NCBI GenBank assembly: GCA_029547025.1 | Contig: JAKPQA010000020.1 | Span: forward strand, 1-46,947 | DNA length: 46,947 nt | DNA from: Armatimonadota bacterium | Lineage (GTDB): Bacteria; Armatimonadota; Zipacnadia; UBA1398; JAKPQA01 | Reading direction: 5' to 3' | Shown: in pieces, positions 16,121-27,200 of the stretch | Layout of the letters: each line of letters starts with the position of its first letter | Position numbering within the stretch: position 1 is the first letter of the stretch | Notes under the pieces: generated by a model | Seen by the model: the letters and a program-made list of their open reading frames with translations, nothing else | The model's database searches: none | Told to the model about the DNA's origin: nothing | Made by a program: the position numbers and the translations under genes

Positions 16121-19100
16121 CTAGGCTATGGGGCCCGTGGGCTTTGTGTCCAACACTTGTCGTACCTTGGCCGTGAAGTCGCGCAGCGCAAAGGGTTTGG
16201 GGATGAACTGGACTCCCGGATCGATCACTCCATGATGGGTGATGACGTTGCTCGGGTAGCCCGACATGTAGAGCACCTTGAGCTCTGGCCGTTTGGAGAG
16301 CAGGCTCTGGTACACCTGTCGGCCGTTCATGCCACGCATGATCACATCCGTCACGAGGAGATGAATGGGGCCTTTCCAGCCCTCACTGAGCTCGACGGCC
16401 TCTGCTCCATCGGCGGCGGAGAGCACGGTGTACCCGCTCTGCTCGAGCATCGCGCCAACCAGGTCACGCACTTGGGCTTGGTCCTCCACGACCATCACGG
16501 TCTCATTGCCCGCAGCAGGGCCCTCGGGCGTCCCGGAGACGTTGGACTCGGGTGCCTCAGCGGCCTGAGGGAGATAGACGCGGATAACGGTGCCCTTGCC
16601 GACCTCACTCTGGGCCGCGACATGGCCGCCGTGCTGGGTGGCGATGCCGTAGACCGTCGACAGTCCGAGACCGGTGCCGCGGCCGGTGGCCTTGGTCGTG
16701 AAGAACGGCTCGAAGGCCCGGCTGAGAGTGGCTTCGTCCATGCCCACGCCGTTGTCGCGCACGGTCAGCAAGGCGTATCGGCCGGGCGCGATGCCGGCTG
16801 GGCAGTCGGGGCCGGCCCCTTCGACGACGGCCGCTGATGTCCCGATGGCGAGAACGCCCCCGTCCGGCATGGCATCCTGGGCGTTCACGGCGAGGTTGAG
16901 GATGATTTGCTCGATCTGGCCGGCGTCGCCCTGGACTGACGGCAGGGCCGGATCGAGGTCCAGAGCGATGTCCACATTCTCCCGGATGGTCCGGCGGAGC
17001 ATGGGTTCCAGGTCGACCACTACCTTGTTGAGGTCGATGGGGCGCACGTTGAGGGTCTGGCGCCGGGCGAAGGCGAGAAGCTGCCGCACGAGATCGCGGG
17101 CCCGCTGCGCGGCCTTGATGATCTCCTGCAGGGCCGACTGCTGGCGCGGGTCTGCCGCCGGGTCGCCTGCCAGTAGCTCCGCATAGCCCAGGATCGGCGC
17201 CAGCATGTTGTTCAGGTCGTGGGCCACCCCGCCCGCCAGCTGCCCAATGGATTCGAGCTTGCGAGCGTCGGCCAGCTGTGTCTCGAGCAACTCGCGCTCG
17301 CGCTCGGCGCGCTTCGGCTCGGTGATGTCGGTGACCATGGCGAACGACCCAGTGAACCGCCCACCATCGTCGATGATCGGGGTGGACGAGATCGCGACCC
17401 AGACCTCGTGGCCGTCACTGTGGCGGAGACGCCGCTCGTACTGGGCAGAGACGCCGGTTGCGCGTTCAGCCATCCGGCGCGCGTGATCCGCGGCCTCTTC
17501 GGGGTCCATGAACTCGGCCGCGTTACGGCCGATCAACTGCGCGAGCTGATGACCCACGATCTCGGCCATTCGCGGGTTGGCGAAGCGAATGACACCCCGG
17601 GGGTCGGTGGGCAGGATGCCCTCATTGGATGTCTCGACGATGAGGCGGTACTGCTCCTCTCGCGCGCGGAGTGCCTCCTCGGCCCGGCGACGTTCGGTGA
17701 TGTCGCGAATCGCCTCGATCGCCCCCGTGATGCGACCGTCCCTGTCGCGAAGCGGTGTGGCCTTCGCCCAGACTGCCATGTCGCGGCCCCGGGGACACAC
17801 CGATGGTATCTCAGCGACGAGCGCGCCCCCCTCACGCCGGATCCCGGGGTAGTACTCCTCGGCGACGTCATCGTACCGGAGCACAAGATCGGCAAGGCAC
17901 TTGCGGCGGTAGCCATAGAAGGGCACGGTGTACTCGTGGTCGCCCTTGCCCAGGATCTCGTGTGCGGGGATGCCCGTCATTTCCTCGATGGCCCGGTTCC
18001 ATGCGACCACGCGGCCGTGGGTGTCGATGACGAAGGTGGCGTCGGGGAGGAAGTCGATGATGTCGGCCAACTGGCGTTCGCTGTCGCGCAGGGCCTCCTC
18101 GGCGCGGCGCCGCTCGGTGACATCGCGGATGGTCTCGATCGCGCCGACCACAGCACCACGATCGTCATGGAGCAGAACGGCCCTGGCCCAGAGGTCGCGC
18201 ATCCCCCTACCGGTCATCGGCACAGTGGCCTCGGCGACCACGACGCCGCCTTCGCGACTGATCATCCGGTACCGGTCGGGGGCGGGCTCGAGTCCCTGAA
18301 GGAGGAGATCGGCGAGAGACGGTCTGGGCTCGCCGTAGAAAGGGATGGCGTGCTGATAACCACCTTGGCCCACAACCGCCTCCGCGGGGACACCGGTCAT
18401 GTCCTGGATGGCCCTGTTCCAGGCGGTCACACGGCCGGACGCATCGAGCACGAAGGTCGCATCGGGAAGGGAGTCGATAATGTCCATGAGCCGCCGCTGG
18501 CTCTCGCGGAGGGCCGCTTCGGCCCGGTGCCGGTCGGTGACATCGCGCACCGCGGCCAGAACGACGGTCTGGCCCTGCAGGTCGATCAGGCGTGCGCTCA
18601 CCTCGACGGGTACACGTCGGCCGTCTTTCGTGAGGTGCTCGGTCTCGAACACCGCACTCCCGGTGTCGCGGAGTCTGGCGATGATGCCGGGCACATGGGC
18701 CAACTGCTCCGGGACGTCGACATCCGTGATGCTCATCGACAGCAGCTCCGCGCGGGAGTATCCCAGGAGTCGGACTGCCTGGTCGTTCGCGTCGATGAAC
18801 TGGCCCGGGCCCGCGTCGGTCAATGCCAACACGAACAGGGCGTCGCTGGCCTCTTGCAGCATGGTCCGGTAGCGCGACTCGCTTTCGCGGAGCGAGCACT
18901 GGGCCGCCACGCGGGCCAGAGCCTGCCCTGCGAGGGCGACCACGGCCTCCAGATGCTCCCGCGCCTCCGGAGGGAAGCGGTCGAATGCCCGCGATGCCAC
19001 GTGGAGTGACGCGAGAAGGTGGTCGGGCTGTCCCAGGGGCGCTGCGGCGAAGCAACGGACGCCCTGGGCGGCCAATGCGTCACGGACCTCCGGGTATGCG

Positions 19101-19795
19101 TCCAGTTGGCTGGTGGCCATGTGGATCGTCCGCAGTTGGCCCTCACCGAGAGTAGAGAAGCCGGCCAAGGGCAAGCGCGGTGGCGGAGACAGGCTGACGG
19201 CCTCGTAGAGAGACAGCGACTCAGAGGCCGGATCGGCCAAGTATGCCGCTCCACCGTCGGCTCCGGTTCCCTCGATGGCGGCTCGGAGCGCATCGGAGAG
19301 AGCGGCCTCGATGGTCTCGGCCGACAGAAGGCGGACGGCCAGCTCCTTCTGGATGCGCAGACGTTCGGCCGCTTGCTGTTGGGGGTTGAGCTCGCGGGTC
19401 ACCCCTACGAGGCCGAATCCGCCATGGGGCAGGGGGACCCGGGCTTCCGTCTCGGAGTACCAGTGCTGTTGGCCTTGGGCGTCGGTGTGAGAGTAGACGC
19501 AGTCCTCGAGGGGCACACCGGTCTCGAGTATCCGTGCCTCTTGCTGGCACCGGGAGGCAGCATCACGGTCAGGCAGCAGATCGGAAAGGTTCCGGCCGAT
19601 GATGTCGCCCGGCGGCTTACCGATCGCCTCTACCATTGCCCGGTTGACCATGAGAAACCGGCCTTGGGCGTCCTTGAGGTAGACCTGGTAGGGCAGGCTG
19701 TCGATCATGCTTTGGAGCCATGCCTCGCCCTGCGCGGCCGCCCCGAGAAGCGGGCCGCGGCTGCGTGTTCCCTCGCTCCCCTTCGGTGCCTCCAC
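16121..19795 (-). CDS. Hybrid sensor histidine kinase, PAS-GAF-4xPAS-HisKA-HATPase-REC
   Basis: 1224 residues from GTG 19795, nine bases after GGGAGG; a GTG two codons earlier (19801) is the alternative. Order: PAS (about 28-145), GAF (160-295), PAS (310-430), two closely related PAS domains of the [10 protein letters not shown] type (438-560 and 578-700, each with WNRAI..MTG and VPFYG/IPFYG), PAS (716-830), HisKA with phospho-acceptor His about 860 ([14 protein letters not shown]), HATPase (N box, DNGVGM about 1015, GRGTGLGLS about 1040) and a C-terminal receiver (about 1097-1215, Asp near 1150 in LLVTDVIM, Lys in FIPKPF). No membrane segment, so a cytoplasmic sensor of redox, gas or small-molecule signals. 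The attached receiver implies relay to an unlinked phosphotransfer protein or internal feedback. Confidence 0.93.
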   Translation of the reverse strand: MEAPKGSEGTRSRGPLLGAAAQGEAWLQSMIDSLPYQVYLKDAQGRFLMVNRAMVEAIGKPPGDIIGRNLSDLLPDRDAASRCQQEARILETGVPLEDCVYSHTDAQGQQHWYSETEARVPLPHGGFGLVGVTRELNPQQQAAERLRIQKELAVRLLSAETIEAALSDALRAAIEGTGADGGAAYLADPASESLSLYEAVSLSPPPRLPLAGFSTLGEGQLRTIHMATSQLDAYPEVRDALAAQGVRCFAAAPLGQPDHLLASLHVASRAFDRFPPEAREHLEAVVALAGQALARVAAQCSLRESESRYRTMLQEASDALFVLALTDAGPGQFIDANDQAVRLLGYSRAELLSMSITDVDVPEQLAHVPGIIARLRDTGSAVFETEHLTKDGRRVPVEVSARLIDLQGQTVVLAAVRDVTDRHRAEAALRESQRRLMDIIDSLPDATFVLDASGRVTAWNRAIQDMTGVPAEAVVGQGGYQHAIPFYGEPRPSLADLLLQGLEPAPDRYRMISREGGVVVAEATVPMTGRGMRDLWARAVLLHDDRGAVVGAIETIRDVTERRRAEEALRDSERQLADIIDFLPDATFVIDTHGRVVAWNRAIEEMTGIPAHEILGKGDHEYTVPFYGYRRKCLADLVLRYDDVAEEYYPGIRREGGALVAEIPSVCPRGRDMAVWAKATPLRDRDGRITGAIEAIRDITERRRAEEALRAREEQYRLIVETSNEGILPTDPRGVIRFANPRMAEIVGHQLAQLIGRNAAEFMDPEEAADHARRMAERATGVSAQYERRLRHSDGHEVWVAISSTPIIDDGGRFTGSFAMVTDITEPKRAERERELLETQLADARKLESIGQLAGGVAHDLNNMLAPILGYAELLAGDPAADPRQQSALQEIIKAAQRARDLVRQLLAFARRQTLNVRPIDLNKVVVDLEPMLRRTIRENVDIALDLDPALPSVQGDAGQIEQIILNLAVNAQDAMPDGGVLAIGTSAAVVEGAGPDCPAGIAPGRYALLTVRDNGVGMDEATLSRAFEPFFTTKATGRGTGLGLSTVYGIATQHGGHVAAQSEVGKGTVIRVYLPQAAEAPESNVSGTPEGPAAGNETVMVVEDQAQVRDLVGAMLEQSGYTVLSAADGAEAVELSEGWKGPIHLLVTDVIMRGMNGRQVYQSLLSKRPELKVLYMSGYPSNVITHHGVIDPGVQFIPKPFALRDFTAKVRQVLDTKPTGPIA

Positions 19796-20084
19796 GGCCA
19801 CAGACCTCCCGGCACCCCATCCGCGGCGCTCCCGCCGACCCGGCTGGCGGGCACTCTTGTGTTAGCGCTTGCAGACGTAGTCTTTCCTCGGTGGCTTCGC
19901 ATCTCCTGCCAGTGCCGGCGGAGCACCCGGTGCCCCTGGAGCCACGGCCCGGGGCTGAGCCTGGAGTCGCCGAGGCTGCGGTCTGGTCCCTCGCCACCAA
20001 TGGGTGGCGGGGCGAGCCCGGCTGCAGGTTGCCGGGTGGTGGCTTGAGAAGGGACGCCCGACACCACAAAGGGGACGGGCAAGC
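19796..20084. promoter_or_regulatory. Divergent intergenic region between two signalling kinase genes
   Basis: 289 bp separate the start of the histidine kinase (minus) and the Ser/Thr kinase (plus), so promoters for both must lie here or further in. I see no consensus -35/-10 pair. CGCCACC-AATG-GGTGGCG at 19992-20009 is a perfect 7-bp hairpin about 75 bases ahead of the Ser/Thr kinase start and could affect its leader. No small ORF is convincing. Confidence 0.5.
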
Positions 20085-21800
20085 ATGTCGGATCAGCCGG
20101 AATCTCCTGGCGCACTGATCGCCAATCGCTACCGTCTCATACGGCTGATCGGTCGGGGCAGCTTCGGGTCGGTGTATGAAGCGCGCGAGTACCTCGTGGG
20201 GAAGTACGTAGGTCGCGTGGCCGTGAAGCTCATCCCGCCGCCCAAGAACCCGGACCTGGTGGCGGAGCATCAGGAGCGCGTCATTCGCGAGGTTCAGGCC
20301 ATGGCCCGGCTCGCGCATCCGAACCTGGTGAGCTATCGGACGTGCGACTTACTCACGGAGCCGCAGCTTTCCGGGTGCTTCTGCATCGCCATGGAGCTGG
20401 CCGAGACGGCCCTGCACCGGCTGCTGCGTCAGACGGGGACACTCTCGGAGTCCGAGGCACTCGAGTGCATCTCGCAGATCGCGCAGGCGCTGGCGCACAT
20501 CCACTCGCAGGGCGCCATCCATCGCGACGTGAAGCCGGGTAACATCCTCAAGTGCGGCGAGCACTGGAAGCTGGGCGATCTTGGACTCACTGGAGCCGCC
20601 CAGGCCCTGCTGGGCAGCGGGGGCTTCCATGGGACGCCGAGCTACATGGCACCGGAGCAGTATGATGGGCGGATCGGGCCGGAGTCCGACGTCTACGCTC
20701 TGGCGGTGGTGGCCCAGCAGTGTCTGACGGGGCGGGTGCCTTTCTACGCTCCGACGCCCGCTCAGCTGATGAAGAAGGTCCTGACCGAGGCACCTGACAT
20801 CCCGCCCGACCTTCCTGCACCATGGGGCACGCTCATCCCCCGGATGCTGGCGCGGGACCCGGACGAGCGGCCTGATGCGGCCACGGTGGCGGCAGAGCTC
20901 ATGGCGGGCGGCGCGGGGGGTCACGCGCCGGGGGCCGTCGTTTCCACTGGGGCGCAGCCGCTGCCGGCGGGCCTGGGGCGAGACCTGGCACGGGCTGCTC
21001 ATGCGCCCCCGCACGGGAGCTATCTGCCACGCAACTGGGTTGTCAACGAGCCGGACGGCACGATCCTGGTGCCCGTTCCGGCTGGCAGGGCGCTGTTCGG
21101 GGCTCGCGACGAAGCGAGACGGGTCAACGAAGGCCTGCCGGTCGGGTTCGAAGCGGAGATCCCGGGCTACTACATCGGTGCCGGGTGTGTCACGAATGCG
21201 CAGTACGCGCGTTTCCTGACCGCCGTACAGCCTGACGTGGCCGAGCGGAAGAAGTGGATCCTACTCAACGACGACTGCCACGTCGTCCGTGTCGGCTCGG
21301 GCTACGCGGTCGACAACGAGCGCTATGCCGACCACCCCGTGGTTCAGGTGAGCTGGCATGGCGCGGAGGCCTACTGCCGTTGGGCTGGGCTTCGGCTACC
21401 CACCGAGCTCGAGTGGGAGAAGGCGGCGCGGGGCACGGACGGCCGAGCGTTCCCCTGGGGGGACGAGTGGGATCCCGAACGCTGCCGGCATTTCCTCAAC
21501 CGGGGCGACGAGACCACCTGCTCCATCTGGAGCCACCCCACGGGACGGAGCCCGTGGTTCGCGTACAACCTGGTGGGGAACGTCTGGGAGTGGTGCGCCG
21601 ATGCTTACGACGAGGGCGCCTACGGCCGCTATGCGCTGGGTGACCTCACTGCCCCCAACGGCATGCGCGCCATGGTACTCCGCGGGGGCTCGTGGCTGAG
21701 CCCCAACTGGATCCTGTTCCACTGCGCCCGCCGGGGCGAGGCCGAGGCCCCGACCTACCGCAACGACGACGTGGGTTTCCGCTGCGCGCGGTCGATGTAG
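20085..21800 (+). CDS. Ser/Thr protein kinase fused to an FGE-sulfatase (SUMF1) domain
   Basis: ATG at 20085 with GGGGA about ten bases ahead; 571 residues. Residues about 15-280 are a Hanks-type kinase: G-loop GRGSFGSVYEA, catalytic Lys48 (VAVK), Asp148 in HRDVKPGN, Asp165 in a DLG instead of DFG motif, and GTPSYMAPEQ. After a short linker, residues about 325-570 form a formylglycine-generating-enzyme fold: VTNAQYARFL, HPVVQVSWHGAEAYCRWAG, LPTELEWEKAARG, NLVGNVWEWCAD, RGGSW and GFRCAR. There is no signal peptide or membrane helix. FGE-fold domains on bacterial kinases are usually binding modules, not sulfatase activators, and there is no sulfatase in the window. Confidence 0.93.
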   Translation: MSDQPESPGALIANRYRLIRLIGRGSFGSVYEAREYLVGKYVGRVAVKLIPPPKNPDLVAEHQERVIREVQAMARLAHPNLVSYRTCDLLTEPQLSGCFCIAMELAETALHRLLRQTGTLSESEALECISQIAQALAHIHSQGAIHRDVKPGNILKCGEHWKLGDLGLTGAAQALLGSGGFHGTPSYMAPEQYDGRIGPESDVYALAVVAQQCLTGRVPFYAPTPAQLMKKVLTEAPDIPPDLPAPWGTLIPRMLARDPDERPDAATVAAELMAGGAGGHAPGAVVSTGAQPLPAGLGRDLARAAHAPPHGSYLPRNWVVNEPDGTILVPVPAGRALFGARDEARRVNEGLPVGFEAEIPGYYIGAGCVTNAQYARFLTAVQPDVAERKKWILLNDDCHVVRVGSGYAVDNERYADHPVVQVSWHGAEAYCRWAGLRLPTELEWEKAARGTDGRAFPWGDEWDPERCRHFLNRGDETTCSIWSHPTGRSPWFAYNLVGNVWEWCADAYDEGAYGRYALGDLTAPNGMRAMVLRGGSWLSPNWILFHCARRGEAEAPTYRNDDVGFRCARSM

Positions 21801-21836
21801 GGTCCCTCAGGACGTCGCGCTCCACCGCACAGGGCG

Positions 21837-24023
21837 TCAGGGGCCAGCGTCCCGCCCGATGAAGATCCCGTTGCCGCCCGTCCCCACAGCAAGGAGCCTG
21901 GGATCGTGGGGGGAGATGGTGACCGACGCGATGTGGCTTGACGTGAGTCCGTCCATCTCCGGCGACCATGTGGCCCCTGCGTCACGGCTCACGAGGAAGC
22001 CCGGGGTCACGTTCCCATCGTGGAATGGGTGATCGTTCAGCCCGAGGTAGAGGATCGACGGGTTCCGGGGGCTCACGGCGATGCACTGGGCGAAGTGGTA
22101 ATCGTATAGGCAGTCGAATGTCCGCCCGCCATCCGTACTCCGCCAGAGCCCGCCCGGGGTGTGGGCCGTCTCGCGGAGGCAGACGTAGAGGGTGGACGAG
22201 TCGCCCGGATCGCCCACGAGCTGCTGGCAGTCGCCGAAGATGGGCTGGGTGCTGACTCTGGTCCAGCTGGAGCCGCCGTCGGTACTCTCATACAGGCCGC
22301 TTCCGTCATCGGGCTTGCCGCCGAGGAGACATCGGAGGGTGCGCGAGTCGCCGGCGGCGAAGACCAGACCCGCAACGCCGCCGCGCACGGCTTCGGGCAG
22401 GCCCTCGCACGCGGCTTGCCAGGAGTCCCCGCCGTCGTCGCTCACGTAGACGCCGTGTCCCTTCACGGTCGCCAGGAGCCTCCGCGCCTCCAGCGGGCTA
22501 TCAGGATCGAGCAGCAGCGTGCAGACCTGACCATCCGGCAGGCCAGTCTCGGGCTTGCCGACGACGCGCCACGTCAGACCGCCGTCGACAGAGCGGCAGA
22601 TGTCGCCCACATTCGTGTCCCACTCGCCGGTGCTGGCCCAGAGCCTGCCGGGCATCTGGGGATCGGCCCGTATCGTGAACGTGTTCCCCTCGTTCTCCAT
22701 GCCCTGGGTCTGTCTGCGGAACGAGCGGCCCAGATCGTCACTGATCAGTAGGCCGATGTCGAAGTAGCAGGCATAGAGCCGTTCGCGTTGGAGGGGATCG
22801 AAGGCGACGTTGTTGAGACAGGTCACCTCAAGGCCGTTGCCCGAGACCCGGCCATCGGGCGTCTCGGAGCAGTAGGCCTGCCGCCACGTGGCGGCGCCGT
22901 CGCGCGTCACGAACACGTGTCCGGAGGTCCCGCACACCAGCGTGTTGGGCTCGATGGGCGAGATGGCGAGGCACTCGATGGTCGGGCCCCAGAAGCGGAT
23001 CCACCCCATGTCGTCTCCGGCCCGGTCGGCCGACGGCCCGGCGAAGCTCCAGCTCGCGCCGCCATCGGTAGTCTTGTACACGCCTGGCGAGACCCAGGCC
23101 GTCGAGCCGATGTAGACAGTGTCTGGGTCTTCGGGCGACACGGCCATCTCGCGGTACCCCGAGCAGAGCTGATAGGCGCCCCCTTCGGGCCCGACGCGGT
23201 CCGGCAAGCCGTCGGAACACCTCTCCCAGGTCACTCCGCCATCGCTGCTGCGGTATACGCCGCCATCGAAGGGTGCCTCGCCTCGCGCGAGAGTCTCGAG
23301 GGTCAGATAGCAGATCGCCGGGTCAGATGGGCTGATGGCGACGTCGACGCAGCGCCGGTGGGCAAGGCCGGTCCCGCTGTCGACCCATGTCTGCCCGCCA
23401 TCGCCGGAGCGATAGAGCCCCTGGTTCGTCGCTGCGAGGATGAACGAGCCGTTGGGGGACACGTCGAGCGCCATGACAATGGCCTCGGGCGGGATTTCCC
23501 CGCGCGGGCAGAGGCGCCAAGTCCTGCCCCGATCGTCACTCCGGTAGACCGACCCAGTGCCGCCCTTGCCCCAGCGGGGTCGGCCGATACCCGCGTAGAC
23601 GACGCCGGGCCGCGACGGGTCGAAGACCAGGGACCCGATCGGCGCGCCAAACGCCCATCGATCGGGCGCCGGGAACCCGTCTCGGCAGAGCTCCCAGGTG
23701 GCTCCGCCGTCCACTGATCGGTGGACGCCCCCCTCGCAACCGAGGAGGATCACCGCAGGATCATCGGGGCACACAGCCACGCACTGAACGAAGTAGTCGG
23801 TGAGGCCCGCGTTGCGGATCGCCCACCGGCCGCCCATGTCGTCGCTGCGGTAGTACCCGCCCACGTCGCACCCGAGGTGGATGCGGTTCGGGTCTGCGGG
23901 ATCGAGACAGATGGCCTGGATCCAACCTCCACCGCCCGGGCCGACATTGGTCCACGTGATGTCGGCGGCCGGGCAGACGGCAGCAAGCAGAGTCAGAGTG
24001 AGGGGCATGAGGACAGCACGCAT
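21837..24023 (-). CDS. Secreted GH74/BNR-type beta-propeller protein
   Basis: ATG at 24023 has GAGAGGAG five bases ahead and opens a signal peptide (MRAVLMPLTLTLLAAVCPAA); the frame further upstream is not used. 728 residues. Thirteen Asp-box motifs (S/T-x-D-x-G-x-T/S-W/F) are visible, for example SVDGGATWEL, SGDGGQTWVD and STDGGRTFDC, spaced as in two seven-bladed propellers. The N-terminus (GPGGGGWIQAI, then LGCDVGGYYRSDD) resembles GH74 xyloglucanases, where the Asp of the 'TDIGGAYR' loop is catalytic; here that is Asp52. The second GH74 catalytic Asp cannot be verified by eye, so a non-catalytic sortilin-like propeller is possible. It converges on the kinase-SUMF1 gene. Confidence 0.78.
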   Translation of the reverse strand: MRAVLMPLTLTLLAAVCPAADITWTNVGPGGGGWIQAICLDPADPNRIHLGCDVGGYYRSDDMGGRWAIRNAGLTDYFVQCVAVCPDDPAVILLGCEGGVHRSVDGGATWELCRDGFPAPDRWAFGAPIGSLVFDPSRPGVVYAGIGRPRWGKGGTGSVYRSDDRGRTWRLCPRGEIPPEAIVMALDVSPNGSFILAATNQGLYRSGDGGQTWVDSGTGLAHRRCVDVAISPSDPAICYLTLETLARGEAPFDGGVYRSSDGGVTWERCSDGLPDRVGPEGGAYQLCSGYREMAVSPEDPDTVYIGSTAWVSPGVYKTTDGGASWSFAGPSADRAGDDMGWIRFWGPTIECLAISPIEPNTLVCGTSGHVFVTRDGAATWRQAYCSETPDGRVSGNGLEVTCLNNVAFDPLQRERLYACYFDIGLLISDDLGRSFRRQTQGMENEGNTFTIRADPQMPGRLWASTGEWDTNVGDICRSVDGGLTWRVVGKPETGLPDGQVCTLLLDPDSPLEARRLLATVKGHGVYVSDDGGDSWQAACEGLPEAVRGGVAGLVFAAGDSRTLRCLLGGKPDDGSGLYESTDGGSSWTRVSTQPIFGDCQQLVGDPGDSSTLYVCLRETAHTPGGLWRSTDGGRTFDCLYDYHFAQCIAVSPRNPSILYLGLNDHPFHDGNVTPGFLVSRDAGATWSPEMDGLTSSHIASVTISPHDPRLLAVGTGGNGIFIGRDAGP

Positions 24024-24290
24024 CGCGGCTCCTCTCTCGGCGGGAGTGTGGGTGCACGCTTCGCCGCGGCCGCCGGCAGAGCCTACGCCGGCACGTGGTC
24101 TCATGGAGTCCGGGGTGCAGCCGCACGCACTCACGGCACCGGTCACCGGCTGGATCCACGGGCTCCTCCTGGTGGCGCGGCACCCGGTGCGCAACACACG
24201 TACGCGCGCGGCGTCCAATCGGAGATACGCCCGGGCGGCGCCGAGAGGCACCCGCTGGGGCGCGCTGCTGCTTGAGGGGGACTGCAGGGG
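24024..24290. other. Divergent intergenic region, promoters expected
   Basis: 267 bp between the divergent starts of the GH74-like and multi-LamG genes. Promoters for both halves are expected here, but no consensus -35/-10 pair is visible. No small ORF or RNA gene is convincing. Confidence 0.4.
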
Positions 24291-27200
24291 ATGCGTTTCC
24301 CATGGGCAGTTGTCGCAGTGCTCGCCACGGTTTGGCCGGTCTGGTCGCAGGGATGGGAAGAGGGCTTCGACGCGGGGGCGCTCGGCGCGCGTTGGGAGTG
24401 GCGCGTGCCGGTCGAGGGGCCCACGGTCTCACTTGCGGACGCGCCCGGCTGGCTGCGGATCCGTATCCCTGAACGCGAGCAGGCGTTCAACCATTGGGAT
24501 AGCCCACAGCCGGTCGACGATGCCCCTCAGCTGCGCGCCGCCGCTCCCGAGGGCGACTGGATGGTGGAGGCCCGCATCCGCCTGCATGAGTTCGATCCGG
24601 CAGGCCAGTTCCAGGCGGGGCTCATGATCGGAGCCAGTGACACATGGTTGGCCACCATGGGCCCGCTCCAGGCTCCCGCGCTGAGCAACGGCACAAAGAC
24701 ACCCGAGGTGTGGCTCGAGCCCACGGGTTCGAGCGGATTCGTCCGCGTGCCCGGTGAGGCCCGAGATGTGTGGCTGCGCCTTGTGCGTGCCGGGAGCATC
24801 TGCCGGGGGCAGGTGAGCCGCGATGGCAACGAGTGGGCCGATGCCGGCGCCTGCATCCTGGCGCGAGCTCCGCGATTCGTTGGGGTCATCGGCAAGACGT
24901 TCTCGTCGCACGCGCTGGCCTTCGATGTGGACTATGTCCGCATCACCCCCGTAGACAGTCCGGCCGAGTGTCTGCGGGTCGGCATCGCCGGGGACTATCC
25001 CACGGGCTACCACGGCCTTTTGGCACGGCAGGGCCTTCCGCACGAGGTGCTCGTCGACTACCAGCTCGCCGACCCCCGAGTCCTCGGGCGCTTCGATCTC
25101 TTGTTCGTCGGGGCGGTGAGTGGCGGCCTCAGGGACCGGGCCCAGGAGGCCTTGGCGGGGTTTGTCGAGAGCGGAGGCATCGCTGTTCTGGACACGAGTG
25201 CCTACCCGCTGCCCCGCCTGGTGCCGGGCAAGGGCGGGTACACCGACCAGCTTGCAGCGATCGTCATGGGTGGGACCGACAATCCGCTGTCCGCACTGAT
25301 GGGTGAAGGAACACGGCTCGAGCCCGGCGAGACGCGGTTCCACTTCGAGCCCGCGTCGGAGGTTGGTCTCCAGGTGCTGGCGCGGTACGATGGCCGCATC
25401 GTCGTGGGCGGGGCGCCGAGCCCTGTGGAGGGCTACACTGGCAGCCCTGCGGTATGGGCACGCCCGCTCGGGCGGGGCCTCATCATCTACTCGGCGCCGG
25501 CGATAGGGGCATCGCTGTCGTGGGGGCCGGTGTTGGACCCTCTGGCGGATGCCCTGGTGCGCCTCCTGGGCGGCTCGCGGTACGTCCCACAGCTCGTGGC
25601 TGAAGGGGTACGGCTTGGCCGCAAGGAGGTGGCGTCGGGAGACTCGGCCCAGCCCGCGCCAGCGGAGGCCGAGCCCGAGGAGAGCACGCTCGAACCCGCC
25701 GGCCCTCGCGACGCCCCCCTGCCAGACGGTGCCACGCTGGTCGAGGGCGGCGAGGCCGCCGAGTTCAACCTGACGGGGACCTACTACTCGGACCGAGGGG
25801 ACGCGTCACTGCTGCTCCATTACCGCAGCCGATCGAGTCTGGTTCGCGTGGATTTCCAGCGGGCGCGGGCGGCCGTGACGCTCATCCGCGACGGCCAGAC
25901 AGCGGACGCGGCCGAGATCCCCCTCGAACGCGGGACGTCGGCGTTCCTGGTGAAGGCACGCTCGGGTCGCGTCGGCCTATCTGTCGGCTCGAGACAGGCA
26001 GTGGTGGGCGACGGTCCTCTGTGGGAGGGGCGCGTCGCGTCGACGGGCTCGGCCCTGGCCGACCTCGTTTTGCAGCCCGTGGAGCCCGTGCGGTTCGATG
26101 ACGACTTCATGCGGGGCGAGGACCAGGAGGGCCCCTGGGAGGTCGTCTCGGGCGAGTGGGCGACGAAGGCCGAGGGTGACCCCAAGATGGGTGTGAACCC
26201 GTTCAACTATCAGGGCCAAGCCCGGGGCGTCGGTCTGGCGACAGCAGGCTGGCCCTTCTGGGACGAGTACGAGTTCAGCGTCTCGGCGCGCCCCACGCAG
26301 GCGGGCACCGTCGGCCAGGCGCTCTACTACCAGGACGCGGCGAACCACCTGCTGTTCCGCGCCCGGGTGAGTGACACGCCGAACGACGCGGCGGGCGGCC
26401 TCGAGCTGGTGCGAGTGAAAGGCGGCCAGGAGCGCATCGTGGCGCAGGGCGACGGCTGTCTCGTGACCGGTCACTGGTATCGGCTTACCGCCAGGGTCTT
26501 GGGTGGTACGGTCTCGGCAGCCCTCGACGGCCAGTGGGTCCTGTGGGCGGACGAGAACTCGTTTCCCGGCGGCCGGGTTGCTCTGTATCTGAAGGACTGC
26601 CGATCCGAGTTCGATGACGTCGAGGTGCGCGCCGCGACGGGCGAAGAGGCGCCGGCCCTGGTGGAGCTCGATGGCAGTGTCCCGCCCTTTGCGGGTACGC
26701 TCGACCGCGACACGTGGGCCGGGACGGCCCTGCAGTGGCGACCCGTGCGAGAGGAACCAGGGCTCTTCTGGCGCCGAGGCCGCTTCCACGGCGACTTCGA
26801 GCTCTCGTTCCAGTGCAACTTCGGCGAAGCACGGGCGGCCGATCCCTCGCTGACACTGTTACTGACCTCGGAACTGGAGGCACCCGGTGACGGCTTCGCG
26901 ATTGCCGTGGCGCCCCGGCGCGGGGAACGCGAGTGCTCCGTGGAGCTGACAGGGCGCGGCCGTAGGAGGCGCACGACGGTGACCGCGTCAGCCTCGCCCG
27001 TGGTGACCGTGAGGCGCACGGGCGGGGCGCTCACCGCGCTCCTTGATGGTCGCCCGTTGCCGGACATCCCCGCGGACGAGGCCGCGGGCGAGTTGTCATG
27101 CCTCGGGTTCCGGGCCCAGGGTTTCCGGCCCCGGCTCTCCGGGCTCGAGCTGCGTGCCGGGAACGTGCTGGACGACTGTTTCGACCGTGCGCCCACCCCG

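Noticed and set aside
17219-19009. 596-residue plus-strand frame
   Set aside because: Antisense of the histidine kinase PAS region, an artefact of GC-rich codon bias; the PAS/HisKA reading on the minus strand is far more convincing.
19796-20084. Possible diversity-generating retroelement target at the SUMF1 gene
   Set aside because: No reverse transcriptase, template repeat or adenine-biased variable repeat is visible; SUMF1 domains alone are common on bacterial kinases.
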